Shown here one piece after another: positions 54,201-64,000 of a DNA stretch of 64,000 bases. The translations under genes were made by a program, and so were the position numbers. Each line of letters opens with the position of its first letter. Positions within the stretch are counted from its first letter, which is position 1. Below the pieces are notes generated by a model. It searched no databases. It was given only the letters and a program-made list of their open reading frames with translations, and was not told the DNA's origin. This DNA is from Fragilaria crotonensis (lineage: Eukaryota > Bacillariophyta > Fragilariophyceae > Fragilariales > Fragilariaceae), in NCBI GenBank assembly GCA_022925895.1, contig JAKSYS010000212.1:23763-87762 (forward strand), given 5' to 3'.

Positions 54201-56894
54201 CTCGTGTGTTCGGCGGGAGGTTGACTGATTGTCCGGAGAGAGGCGAGAACAATGAAATCCAATCAACCAAACCACTATCATTGTGAGGACAGCTCGTCTG
54301 CTGAGAGAAATCCAGAGGCGTGGGAGGACGAGGCAATGTGATCCGTTCAGAATTGGTATCTGGTCCGATTACTCCATTGAGATTTTGTATTGTAGGTATC
54401 GATGTGGATGCTGTTGTTGGAGCGCCGGTGAGTGCCTGTGGCATCGCGGTTGGAGCGCTGGTTGGAACGCGAGTTGGAACGCGAGTTGGAACGCGAGTTG
54501 GAACGCGAGTTGGAACGCGAGTTGGAACGCCAGTTGGAACGCCAGTTGGAACGCCAGTTGGAACGCCAGTTGGAACGCCAGTTGGAGGATTAGTTGGAGG
54601 ACGAGTTGGAGCTCGAGTTGGAGCGCCAGTGGGAGAGCCGGTTGGAGCGCTGGTTGGAGTGCGAGTGGGAACGGAGGTTGGCGCCCCAGTTGGAGTGCCG
54701 CTTGGAACCCCGGTTGGAGAACTGGTTGGAGTGCGAGTGGGAACGGAGGTTGGCGCCCCAGTTGGAGTGCCGCTTGGAACCCCGGTTGGAGAACTGGTTG
54801 GAATACGAGTGGGACCGGAGGTCGGAGCCACAGTCGGAGTGCCACTTGGAGCCCCGGTGGGAGAACTGGTTGGAGTGCGAGTTGGAGCGCTGGTCGGAGT
54901 CCCAGTGGGAGCCCCAGTTGGGGCCCCAGTCGGAGCGCCAGTGGGAGTGTCGGTTGGATTGTCGGTTGGTGTGCGAGTTGGAGCGCTGGTCGGAGTCCCA
55001 GTGGGAGCCCCAGTTGGGGCCCCAGTCGGAGCGCCAGTGGGAGTGTCGGTTGGATTGTCGGTTGGTGTGCGAGTTGGAGCGCTGGTCGGAGTCCCAGTGG
55101 GAGCCCCAGTTGGGCCCCAGTCGGAGCGCCAGTGGGAGTGTCGGTTGGAGTGTCGGTTGGAGTGCCGGTTGGAGTGCCGGTTGGATTGCCGGTTGGAGCC
55201 CCAGTTGGAATGCGAGTTGGAGCGGAGGTCGGAGTCCCAGTCGGAGTGCCGGTTGGAGCTTCGGTTGGAATGCGAGTTGGAGCGGAGGTCGGAGCCGCAG
55301 TTGGAGTGCCGCTTGGAGAGCTGGTCGGAGCGCCAGTGGGAAAGCCGGTTGGAGCCCCGGTAGGAGTCCCACTCGGAGCCCCAGTTGGAGCGCTGGTTGG
55401 AGCCCCGGTCGGAGCGGCAGTGGGAATGCGAGTTGGAGAGCTGGTTGGAGCGGAGGTCGGAGCCCCAGTCGGAGTGCCACTTGGAGAGACGGTCGGAGCC
55501 CCTGTGGGAGCGCTGGTTGGAGTCCCAGTCGGAGCGCCAGTCGGAGTGCGAGTTGGAGAGCTGGTTGGTGCGCGAGTTGGAGCCGAGGTCGGAGCACCGG
55601 TTGGAGAGCTGGTCGGAGCGCTGGTCGGAGTCCCAGACGGGGCTCCAGTAGGAGTGCCAGTTGGAGCGCCAGTTGGAGCGCCAGTAGGAGAGTCGGTTGG
55701 TGAGCCGGTTGGTGAGTCGGTTGGTGAGTCGGTTGGTGAGTCGGTTGGAGCACTAGTTGGAGCACTAGTTGGAGCACTAGTTGGAGCACTAGTTGGAGCA
55801 CTAGTTGGAGCGCTAGTTGGAGCGCTAGTTGGAGCGCTGGTTGGAGCGCTGGTTGGAGAGCGAGTGGGAGCGCGAGTGGGAGCGCGAGTGGGAGCGCGAG
55901 TGGGAGCGCGAGTGGGAGCACGAGTCGGAGCACGAGTCGGAGCACGAGTCGGAGCTCTGGTTGGAGCACGAGTTGGTGCGCCAGTCGGAATCACCAAGTT
56001 TTCAGGCAAATTACAGTGCATCCAACCATCAGTTTGCGGGAGACATTGTGCCTCGCCACAACATTCCGCGGTTGATGAGCAACTCGTCCACATGGCCAGA
56101 CACGAGCCTAGCGTTTCTGGAAAGATGAAGAAGCCGTAGCACTGAGCACAATTTGATGCAGAATAGTTGCACCAAGCAGCGTCTCCGCCTGTAAAGATGA
56201 TGAGTGATAGAAACAATCAGCATCTTAACGACTGCGAGGACTTACAGTTGCGATAGTCCCAGCTGCAACATCCAGCAAGAGCGGGGGTCGGAACAGGAGT
56301 CGGAGCGCTTGTTGATACCGGTGATAAATCGTTCGGAGCTCGAGTTGGAGCGCCAGTCGGTGCACGTGTTGGCGTCACCAAGTTTTCAGGCAAGTTACAA
56401 TGCATCCAACCATCCGCTTGCGGCAGACATTGCGCCTCGCCACAACACTCCGTGGTTAATGAGCAACTCGTCCACATGCCCAGACACGAGCCTAGTGTAT
56501 CAGGAAAGATGAAGAAGCCGTAGCACTGCGCACAATTTGCAGCAGACGTGTTACACCAAGCATCGCTGCCGCCTGAAGACAGGGATTAGCATAGATACCA
56601 TCAGCACCTTCACGACCGCGAGGACTTACAGTTGCGATAGTCCGAGCTGCAACATCCAATAGGTGCGCGAGTTGGAGCACCAGTTGGAGCGCCAGTTGGA
56701 GCGCCAGTTGGAGCGCCAGTTGGAGCGCCAGTTGGAGCGCCAGTTGGAGACGAGGTTGAAGCGGGAACAGATGGAGACGTTGACCCCTGAAGCGCTCTGT
56801 TGTTCTTACGAATGCGATCGCCATGAATTGGTGTCTCGCCACGGCAAACTGACAGAAGGACCAATACTAGACACTTGGCAAGTTGGTGCTTCAT
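51241..56894 (-). CDS. secreted protein: Cys-rich modules, Pro-Thr stalk, G8 domain, CEMIP/TMEM2-like beta-helix
   Basis: The gene model has four exons: 56894-56630, 56572-56246, 56188-52345 and 52275-51241, with introns of 57, 57 and 69 nt. The start at 56894 gives a signal peptide (MKHQLAKCLVLVLLSVCRG). Two Cys-rich modules follow, each GCCSxDYRNC across an exon border, then WCNxSAxNCAQCYGFFIF and ECCGEAQCLPQxDGWMHC. Next is a stalk of about 500 residues of [A/T/S]PT[G/S/R] repeats, probably O-glycosylated. The G8 domain lies at about 54230-53960 (LPPNTRVVIRQSVPTRLGVI). A right-handed beta-helix region contains GRYPMHFHLLNDCPECYFRD, the signature shared with CEMIP/TMEM2 and fibrocystin-L. 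Cysteines close the C-terminus. One base is missing at 55111-55116; with it restored the exons sum to 1,824 codons. The likely site is cell surface or extracellular matrix. Glycan binding or hydrolysis is inferred from the CEMIP relation only. Confidence 0.8.
52276..52344 (-). other. 69-nt in-frame intron
   Basis: Donor CAG|GTAAGTGTC at 52344 and acceptor CTTCCGCAG|GG ending at 52276. It is divisible by three, so the frame also stays open if it is retained. Removal joins PEIMQ to GTKNITFEK. Confidence 0.85.
54450..55990. repeat. 12-bp-based Pro-Thr coding tandem repeat
   Basis: About 1.5 kb of degenerate 12-bp units (plus strand GTTGGAGCGCCA and variants) encodes four-residue [A/T/S]PT[G/S/R] repeats on the minus strand. 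Higher-order units of 72 bp (around 54659 and 54731) and 96 bp are superimposed. Runs of near-identical 12-mers at both ends (GTTGGAACGCGA near 54470, GTGGGAGCGCGA near 55880) indicate recent slippage. Confidence 0.9.
54887..55173. repeat. 96-bp higher-order repeat, three copies
   Basis: Units begin at 54887, 54983 and 55079 with GCGCTGGTCGGAGTCCCAGT. The first two carry TTGGGGCCCC. The third has TTGGGCCCC, one G short, which breaks the reading frame. The end of the third unit diverges. Confidence 0.85.
56189..56245 (-). other. 57-nt intron 2 of the G8 gene
   Basis: Donor AACT|GTAAGTCC at 56245 and acceptor TTTACAG|GCGG ending at 56189, phase 1 on both sides. Confidence 0.85.
56573..56629 (-). 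other. 57-nt intron 1 of the G8 gene
   Basis: Donor AACT|GTAAGTCC at 56629 and acceptor TCTTCAG|GCGG ending at 56573. Same phase and length as intron 2. Confidence 0.85.
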
Positions 56895-58308
56895 GATGGT
56901 TTGTAGCTTCAGGCGAAACAAAGCTCGAGTAGTTATTTGGTTAGTAATATGGTCTGGCGTCAGGTCAAGTTATGTCACAACGGATAGCGCCTGTTTTGCA
57001 GGAGTCAGATCAATTATAGCACACTTGTATTGTGGGTTGGTTCTACATCCAAAGAAGTACCAGAAGAAGGTGCGTTTCCGGATGACCATTCAAAGCATCG
57101 ATGTCCCAAACGCATTCATTTCGATGCTTCATACCTAGAAAAAAGAGTGTTCGGATGTGATGGACGTAGGGCATTAAAAAAATTTAGTCGTGCTTGTCGT
57201 TCCTTGAAATGTCATTTTCATTCCGAGTTAGAAGGGAAAGAAGTCACATTGGACAAATACGTCTCATAGTACTGTAGTTGTCATTCGGAGACTAAAATAT
57301 GTCCCGTTCTCGGCGAAACGAAGCAAGGATTCTCCGCATATTCCAAGAATAGAAGTAGATACACTTAGCATTCTTACGACAACCTGAAATGGTCATTGAA
57401 GTACACTTTCATACAGTATTGCATGTAAATCCCCAGTAGATGAGTTTGTCATCGGTCATCTGTCGTCAATTGAAAGCTCGAAAAGCTTTTGATGCATTCG
57501 CACCGTTGGCTCTGTTTGTCATACTGGTGTAGTCAAATCGTGCCAGGTACATGGGACTCTCCTTTGCGCTCTTCGATCTTCGATATATCTGGCAGGGCCT
57601 TTTCGAAACAATTCGGTACTATGACGACATTTCACGATTCACAACTGCATAATTGCGTTTCTTCCCCTGTTGGGTCTTTCTATTTTTGGACATTTTGGTT
57701 GTGTTCATTAGCTTAAGGCGGTAAGGGGTTTCGCCGCCAGACATCGACCCCCGATATTAGGAACAACTAGGGAGCCGTTTGAAATGCAAATGAGCAAGTG
57801 CCACCATTCCCAGCATCAATTCCTGTTATTTGTGAAGTATATAACTGTGTGCATTTGATAATGAAATACAATATTCTGCTCTTTCATCATTTTGATATTA
57901 TTCAATGCTGATATTGTCACTCAGTGCATTAATTGTATCATGGGGACAATGCCGACAACAATGACAATGACACTGCTGCTGGCCACCTGGATCAGCAAAT
58001 TTAACATATATTTTTAGCATGAGATTTTGTTTAATACCTCAATGACAAACGACATTGACAAATTGCCTATTTCAACCATGCAACGCGTCATGGTTCCAAA
58101 GGAGAAAGACCAGCCAAGTCTGGAGTTTAACAGATTTTGGTTAGGTACTAAGGGAAGCAGAAATACAGGGTTTATCAATCCTGTTGGACCACTAGACACA
58201 AGCACTCTTCCAAGAAAGTTGTAAACTTTTTATAAGGTCATCACCTCGTCCAGTCTGTTACTGGGCCCGGAATGCGTATCCCACCCCGACATGATTACCC
58301 CGCAAGAG
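56895..58308. other. intergenic, nothing firm
   Basis: Upstream of the G8 gene. Short forward frames near 57030-57270 include SIDVPNAFISMLHT, which faintly recalls a polymerase motif, but no frame is long enough to support it. The rest is AT-rich without motifs. Confidence 0.35.
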
Positions 58309-60187
58309 TTAAACTAAAACATGAGAGAAAAGTTCCTGTGCCTTGGTGCAAAATCCTTTGCCCTGACTGACACAAAAGTAGTTGGAATTAAGAGATTGCC
58401 TGCCCGGCCGTCTGTTAGGGTTAACCCTAACAATTTTGAGTTCACATGCATGGTTGACTGACGGTGGTCCTGTACTTTCTAGGAAACGTGTCTCGCGTTG
58501 AGTGAAAGGGAACACCTGTCGCCAACATAAACTAAAGAGCATGAGTGGTGGCTGCCTTCTTATGTTGTAAGAGCGTGGATGGTGGCTGCCTTATTATGCT
58601 GCGGCACAGCAAGCATGTATGCCTTTTTGATCAAGACAACCACCATGAGCTTTGTCACACTGAAAGTATGTTAGTCCATCCGGGGATATGGTTGTCTTCG
58701 ACCGTTTCTGCAGAAAATGCTAAACCATCATCTTTATCTTATGTGCAAATTGTGTCCAGATTTGCTAAATTGGAAAAATTGGATTACCTTTGAGAGCCTT
58801 GACATACTTGCTTGTTGTGACTTTCAACCTGATCCTTGTCATATCAGCACAAGCAAAGCAAGTGATGTAGTTTTGGTGACCTATCACCAGTGAGATTGGC
58901 AAGAAGTGCTGCTTGACTGGTTGGATGGGTATGCCTTTCTCCACATTGAATGGCATTGAGGTGGTTAGTAACTGCTTGATCCAGGGGAGTACAACGATGT
59001 AAGGTGTATCAAACAAAGGAGGAGTTAAGTCTAGGAGAGTACTTTGAAGGTGCTGTAGGTACTATGGAAGATCATGGTGAGTAGTCATAGAAGCTTTGAG
59101 AAGAATGTAACCGCCTGCAATTGTCGATTTCCCACTTGTACTTTTGGAATTCGAAAAAGACACCGCCGCCTCGCGGATGGTGTCTTGCTTGTTAAGAACC
59201 CAAAACAAAGTGGCACAATCATCATTGATTGCGAGGGCATCAAACTTCCTGAGGTGTGATCCTATTTGAAATTGAATTCTTCTTTTCCAAACCTTCTATT
59301 CCCCAATGATACCTGAGGCTATCGTTGCTTGTCAGAGAAAAAATCATTGAGAAGAGAATAGCTTGACTTTGACTAGGACGACGCTGCCTGACAAGAGGTG
59401 CTTTGGCATATTGATTTGTGTTCAGCAGGGAAATGTAACAGAATATGTGCCATCAGTGACAGGAACATTCCTTTAGGCAAAATGTCCAGCAATACCTTCC
59501 CAGCATCGGATGAGTCTGTTGACAAACCATCTGGCTCTGTCCTAATTGTTGTGACTGAATCTGGTACTTGCGTATTGGCAATTGGTGGATCATTTGCTTC
59601 AGGAGGAATAGTCTCATTCTCTTCTTGGATTGTTTCTGGAGGAGAAATGAAAGAGAAGGTTTTCAGGATGCCGGTGTAAAACCTAAACGTTGCAAATCCA
59701 GTGGTTTACTTGTCTTGGGAGTAGTGTTTGAGTTCCCTTCGACGGCCAACTGTCTTCCATGTGGTCGTCAAAAAGGACTTCCCAGTTGTAATTAAAGTAT
59801 CAACGGTCAAGATGCTGGAGGGACCGTGGGCGGCAAAAAGGGTTGAGAAATCTTTGTAGCAGCCAAAGCCTTGAGTTTGTCGGGAATAACCTTCTGACTC
59901 TGCAGGGTCCATTGAGAACCACACGGAAATGAAGATATTGCTAGCACTTTTGCCCAACAATGCTTACTTGAGATGGGTGACGGCATCGTACCGAGACATC
60001 CGCTTAGGAGATAAACAAAGTCTACTGCACCAAGGCGCATTATGGACACGCTTGGAGAGTGACTGACTAAAACGCCCCATGTTGGCCTTGCTGGGCACCT
60101 AATTTTGAGCCAATAATGAACCAGCTTGGACCGACGAGTCAAAGCTTTGACATGATTTTGGTCACGATGTCGCTCTGCAACTGGCAT
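58309..60187 (-). pseudogene. decayed LINE ORF1, related to 37557-40430
   Basis: Broken minus-strand frames line up in order with the intact LINE ORF1. Near 59870, IPDKLKALAATKISQPFL corresponds to IPPKLQAWGATRSQPYL. Near 58980-58780 there is a diverged segment ending SKYVKALKGNPIFPI (intact: EYVKSLRWLPLSP). Near 58500, VFPFTQRETRFLESTGPPSV corresponds to LYPFTQREAQFRENVGPPPY. Many shifts and stops separate these islands. The element is therefore an old member of the same family or a sister family. Confidence 0.65.
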
Positions 60188-62924
60188 TTAAACCACCCGT
60201 CAATAGGTCCAGCATTTAGGACAAGCTGCTCCCGCCCTGGAGATTAGATTATCCACGAGAAGACTCCCAAACAATTGATTCTTCATAGGTGCCAATTTGG
60301 ATGGTGCATTCAATTTGGAGGTACTGGAGAAGGAGCTGTTTGGCATCAAAAATTGCAAAGGACGAGGCTGTCTATATCAATCGTTTTTCAGCTCCTGGTA
60401 ATTGTTGGATCCACACTTGAATTGACTTTGCCGGCGCATTTGGAATCAAAACGAAACAGTTGAACTGGATGCTTAGAAAATTTGATGACCAGTGATATCA
60501 GTGGGTGCAGCCAGACGAGGCACAGTAGCCAAGAACCAGTCCGGTTTGCACGTCGAAAATGCCACAGCCCGCTGTAGTGTCGTCTGCTGTCCTCATGAAT
60601 TGTTGCAGGAAGTGGACTGCAACATCTATCTCCTGTGCGCGTGAGTGGGTCTCTTTGATGTAGATTTGAGTTCCTTTATATGCCACTATAGCTCATGTTC
60701 GATTCCGCATACCAGCTCCCGAGCGGGAGGAGAAGTCAAAGGATGTCAATACTAGCTAGATATTGGATTATGAAGGAGGCTGCACATCAGCTTTTGCCAT
60801 AATCCTTGGCCACTGGAGATACATGATTGGCATGAAGTGGAAGGAATCAGAGAACAACATCCCAGCATCTAGTTGGTGGTGGCGCAGAGATCTCAGCATA
60901 ACGCCGCCCACCTTATGTCCGGTACTGATGGCATTGAGAAGGGACTGAAGTTTTGCAACACCTTCTTGTTCAATCCTTAGCTAGGTCGTCACTCAACAAT
61001 CCACAACCAAAGACCTTTTGTGGAGTGAAGGCTACCGCATGCACGCGGGTAGTAGTATGTTTGCTATATCCCAATGCATTAAGAGTGCTTGCAGTCACTT
61101 TTGACTGTGCGTTTTGCAGATCAGCATCGCTCAATGATATCACCGCGAGGGAGTATTGACTGCCGGGCGATAGCAAGAAGAGTTGTAGAAAGCACGACAA
61201 CGAGAGAGACCAGGGGACAAATGGGATTGCCGGAGTCTGCGGGCAAGTCCATCAAATTTCTGGCGCATCGTGGAAGCAGCATAAACAAACCGGAAAGTGC
61301 CCATAAAGCAAGTTCATACTATGAACTCCCAATCCTTCCAGTGCAATGATGTTGGTATGTTGTCTTATGATGTGGTGCTGGTCCGCTGAGTTTTCACCAC
61401 TTGTCATAATCAACAGGGGATGCATTATGTGAAAATAGTGGTTGAAGTGATGGGCAAGAATCATTCTTCCATATCCAATAGTGTAAGGTCCACAAGCACT
61501 AGCTAGCATTTTGCCAACAAGTTCAGGCTACCAACAGAGATGTGTAGAAATTATTCCCACATTTGGCCATCTTGACAGACTGGGTTGACTAGATCTTCAG
61601 GGGACAGACTAACACAGACTACCAGTCAGCGTGATCAACAACAATACCATGATTCGTGCAATGGACGAATGCGCCAACCCACGAAGCCTCCTGTATTTCT
61701 TGACACAGATCCGAGAAGGCTAACAATGGGATGTTGTCTTGTTTGGACATCCAGTAAAGGGAGTTGAGGAATGCAACCACCAGCCAGACTGAGTTAGATA
61801 GCGGGCGATGCTCCACTGCCTTGACCCATGCCAAAAAGGGGTTCCGCGAGAGAACAACTTGTCTATTGATTGGTGGAGATACCGTAGCTACACATGCATG
61901 ACTGCAACAGCCAGTGTCGCAGCTTGACAACGGATGACGTTGGATGGCATTCCAAGTTGTTGGCGACAGGCAATCATTCCGTGCTCTATTGTTAGTGCGC
62001 ATGGTGCTGCCTTGACTGAGTTATCGATTGTACTGGGTACTGTGTACATTGTTCCTCATACTCGAAACGTTCCGAATTTCGTGCATGACTTGGCTACCAC
62101 TGAAATACGACGTCGCAACTATCGATGCGTTTGTATAATTGGTGCTGTTTAAAAGCAACGCGCAGTTTTAAACAGCTGTTTAAAACACTTTTTTCACGCA
62201 ATTGAACAAAACGTATAATTGACCAATGGCTGGTTAGGGTGAAGTAAGGGGATCAACATGATGCTACAGTTTGCACTTTTGAACTTCACTTGTCATCGTT
62301 GATGAAGGCTGTTTTAAGCTCGCATTTGTGGTTCTCTTTTGTTGAGTTGTGTGAAGGATACAATGGTACTGTAGTACGCAAAGATTATATGAAGAGTTTT
62401 AAGGATGGTGAGACCAAAGGATATCATCTGGGAACGCTCTGACGAACCGTGAACGCCTACTCCTTTTGATGATTGTGAGCAGTCAACAAAGTCAAGTATG
62501 ACAGGTGCTTGACATGTGATGAGGGCAGAGTAATAAGCATTATGCAATAACAGTTCTTAAACAGGGTAAAGTAGTTAAAGCTTAATTATTCTCACCTCCA
62601 ACCACTGGGTAAGTGTGAGCCTAATATCTTTCTTAGGACAAAGTCTACGTAGCAGCCTAAGTCGTTTCTTTATACAAAGTAGTTGTTTTACACGTTTTAT
62701 TCAGTTTCGTTCAGAAGTGGCCGTAGTCACTTGATCTTACCTTGGTGATCTAAATCAGCGTACAATAAACGATAAACGTCGAACGAATCAAAATAGATAA
62801 AAACAATAAACTTCTACTCGGTAAAGAGGGCGATTGTCTCAAGTAGCCACGTGGCGCTGTGTGATACTGCGCCATACCGTACAGATTCAAACGGTCTCCG
62901 TAAATCAGGAACACCGCGACTGAT
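60188..62924. other. gene-poor region, probable transposon debris
   Basis: Short broken frames only. A 22-bp perfect palindrome lies at 62165-62186. From about 62580 to 63030 the sequence may be the terminal part of the copia relic that follows. Confidence 0.35.
62165..62186. repeat. 22-bp perfect palindrome
   Basis: The half-site GTTTTAAACAG is followed without spacer by its reverse complement. Related GCTGTTTAAAAGC lies about 20 bases to the left. Confidence 0.85.
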
Positions 62925-63034
62925 TTATTTCCTTACTCGGCCATAGACCTGGTAGACTGACCCACAGCCCTCTGGACTGTCCAGGATGTAACCGGGACTG
63001 CACCGTTGCGTACCACCGATGAACCTAGGGTTTA

Positions 63035-63170
63035 AGTCATGATGTGACAACACAACGCTCGTAGTCGATCTGCGGGTAGAACGTCGGTAAAGAGATCTGC
63101 CAAGTTCGTCATTCCATCCTCTTCCCCGACACGACACATCAACCCCTTGCACTCGTATGGACAAAAGGTC
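63035..63170 (-). pseudogene. copia pol C-terminal tail (relic)
   Basis: The minus strand reads MTNLADLFTDVLPADRLRAL and ends ALCCHIMT before a TAA. NxADxFTKxLPxxR is the conserved end of copia RNase H. The remainder of pol is absent: to the right the sequence changes at about 63181 into a LINE fragment of opposite orientation. Confidence 0.6.
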
Positions 63171-63181
63171 ACCAGGACAGC

Positions 63182-64000
63182 TTGAAGGCCTATGATACTC
63201 TCTCACGGCAAGCTCGCCTGAATGTCTCCGCAGACTTCGTGGCAAGCCGATATAGGTTGCGTGGAAAGCTCAAATCCTCCAGATCATCCAACCATCAACC
63301 AACCCAGAAAGTTTCCATATCCATCAATGGGAATCGCTTGACAGGACAATATGACGAATGCCTTAGGCACCATGTGAACGGGTACCATCTTCGAATGTAC
63401 ATTCAACGCAAGCGAAAATGGTCTGATACGGTATGGGATGACGTCGATTTTGACCTCTTTAGTAAACACTATCGAGGCCTCAGGCACTCGCACCAGATTC
63501 AACACATGAAATTTGTTCATGATCAGCTTCCTCTTGGATGGCGGCTCCAAAAGTATTCTGAGTCAGCTGCTGCGCAACTTGCACTATGTCCATGTTGCCT
63601 CAAGCAAAACTGCAGAATCAGCAAATGAACATTTCCTGCGCTGTCAAAAGAACGATGCTCGAATATCAGGCCTTAAACATCTCCTTTCAGACAAAACAGA
63701 AACGTCACCACACCTACTATGTCGTCGCTTGGTGGTTGAAGGCATCAAGTTCTGGCACACCACGGGAACTAACGACTTCCACCCAAATCTCGCGTCTTTT
63801 CCACATCACATGCGAGAGGCCATTACCAAGGTTGCCAGACACCAATCCTCAATAGGATGGGACAATGTTCAGAAGGGCTAAAGTCTGTGGACATGTCGGA
63901 ATGAGAAACTTCATTCGCGCCAGTCTTCTGAAGCAGAGACTGTCTGGTCAACCTCACAGGCAGAGATCAGGCATTTCTACTTTAAACGTGATCTTGTCAG
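63182..64000 (+). pseudogene. LINE ORF2 C-terminal fragment, second element
   Basis: KAYDTLSRQARLNVSADFVA corresponds to MAYDRLPLSARLNIDADFLA of the ORF2 RNase H region at 32.97 kb. It continues with VSISINGNRLTGQYDECLRH, HVNGYHLRMYIQRKRKW and QIQHMKFVHDQLPLG, then CPCCLKQ. A one-base shift near 63605 continues with ANEHFLRCQK, the partner half of the CPCC..HF.RC motif, and HQSSIGWDNVQKG. It stops at 63879-63881, and similarity then runs on to the window edge. It is clearly related to but distinct from the intact LINE. Confidence 0.75.

Larger units (their letters stand above)
55991..56630. repeat. tandem exon duplication, period 384 bp
   Basis: The Cys-rich module exon and its 57-nt upstream intron occur twice with high similarity. 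TCACCAAGTTTTCAGGCAA starts at 55991 and 56375, and the intron donors lie at 56245 and 56629. Confidence 0.88.

Noticed and set aside
54590-55969. Minus-strand Leu/Gln-rich frame of 459 codons
   Set aside because: It is the same repeat read out of register, without start, domain or splice context.
54450-55990. CRISPR-like array
   Set aside because: The repeats are contiguous coding 12-mers without spacers, in a eukaryotic gene.
54283-56139. Long plus-strand open frames of 347-618 codons (Trp/Ser-rich or Val-Gly-rich) over the Pro-Thr repeat
   Set aside because: They are products of a 12-bp repeat without stops in any frame. The minus strand has a signal peptide, Cys modules, splice sites and a conserved C-terminal domain.
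57030-57269. Copia polymerase relic suggested by SIDVPNAFI
   Set aside because: Only one short motif-like string appears, with no neighbouring polymerase or integrase sequence in any frame.

Overview
The window is nuclear DNA of a stramenopile alga, most likely a pennate diatom. The sequence evidence is: intron-bearing genes with GT-AG introns, several of them only 56-57 nt; an ATG5 gene; a degraded single-domain voltage-gated channel; a secreted protein with Pro-Thr-rich repeats, a G8 domain and a beta-helix; and copia-type plus non-LTR retrotransposons. The species cannot be fixed from sequence alone. No rRNA, tRNA, CRISPR array or bacterial operon was seen.

Left part (1-22 kb), gene-rich. 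In order: a decayed ion-channel gene (212-863, +); a secreted or Golgi sulfotransferase (1215-2330, -); a possible gene relic (2790-3292, -); a multi-pass membrane protein (3550-4815, -); a large nucleolar-type protein resembling NOL11 (5588-8733, +); ATG5 (8781-9839, -); a probable Mediator subunit MED4 (10566-11234, +); a small UBA-like protein (11289-11915, -); and a PDZ-like/F-box-like/ankyrin protein (12573-14780, +) followed by a convergent seven-helix receptor-like gene (15502-16689, -). About 3.8 kb covering the 3' half of the ankyrin gene, the receptor gene and its upstream DNA is repeated at 18.54-22.17 kb. In the second copy the receptor is intact, but the ankyrin gene is a truncated pseudogene with several nonsense and frameshift lesions.

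Middle part (22.5-41.8 kb), a three-level nest of transposable elements, all coding on the minus strand. A decayed DDE transposase gene is split into 22528-24497 and 40540-41758 by a non-LTR (LINE-type) retrotransposon (24499-40523) flanked by a 16-17 bp target duplication. That LINE (ORF1, then ORF2 with endonuclease, reverse transcriptase and RNase H) is itself split by a 7,250-bp copia-type LTR retrotransposon (25342-32591). The copia element has 412-bp LTRs that look identical, a 5-bp CGAAT target duplication, and a primer-binding site complementary to the anticodon arm of a Met tRNA. Its coding frame is nevertheless broken at several places.

Right part (41.8-64 kb), sparse. An unknown 800-residue low-complexity protein (45274-47732, -); a candidate terminal-inverted-repeat element (48459-49434); and a large secreted protein gene (51241-56894, -) with two Cys-rich modules, a long Pro-Thr repeat stalk, a G8 domain and a CEMIP/TMEM2-like beta-helix, interrupted by one missing base in a 96-bp repeat. 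These are followed by decayed relics of a LINE ORF1 (58.3-60.2 kb, -), a copia pol tail (63.04-63.17 kb, -) and a LINE ORF2 C-terminus (63.18-64 kb, +). Many intergenic stretches are rich in GTAC/TACT words and contain a recurring near-palindrome TACTCSGAGTA.
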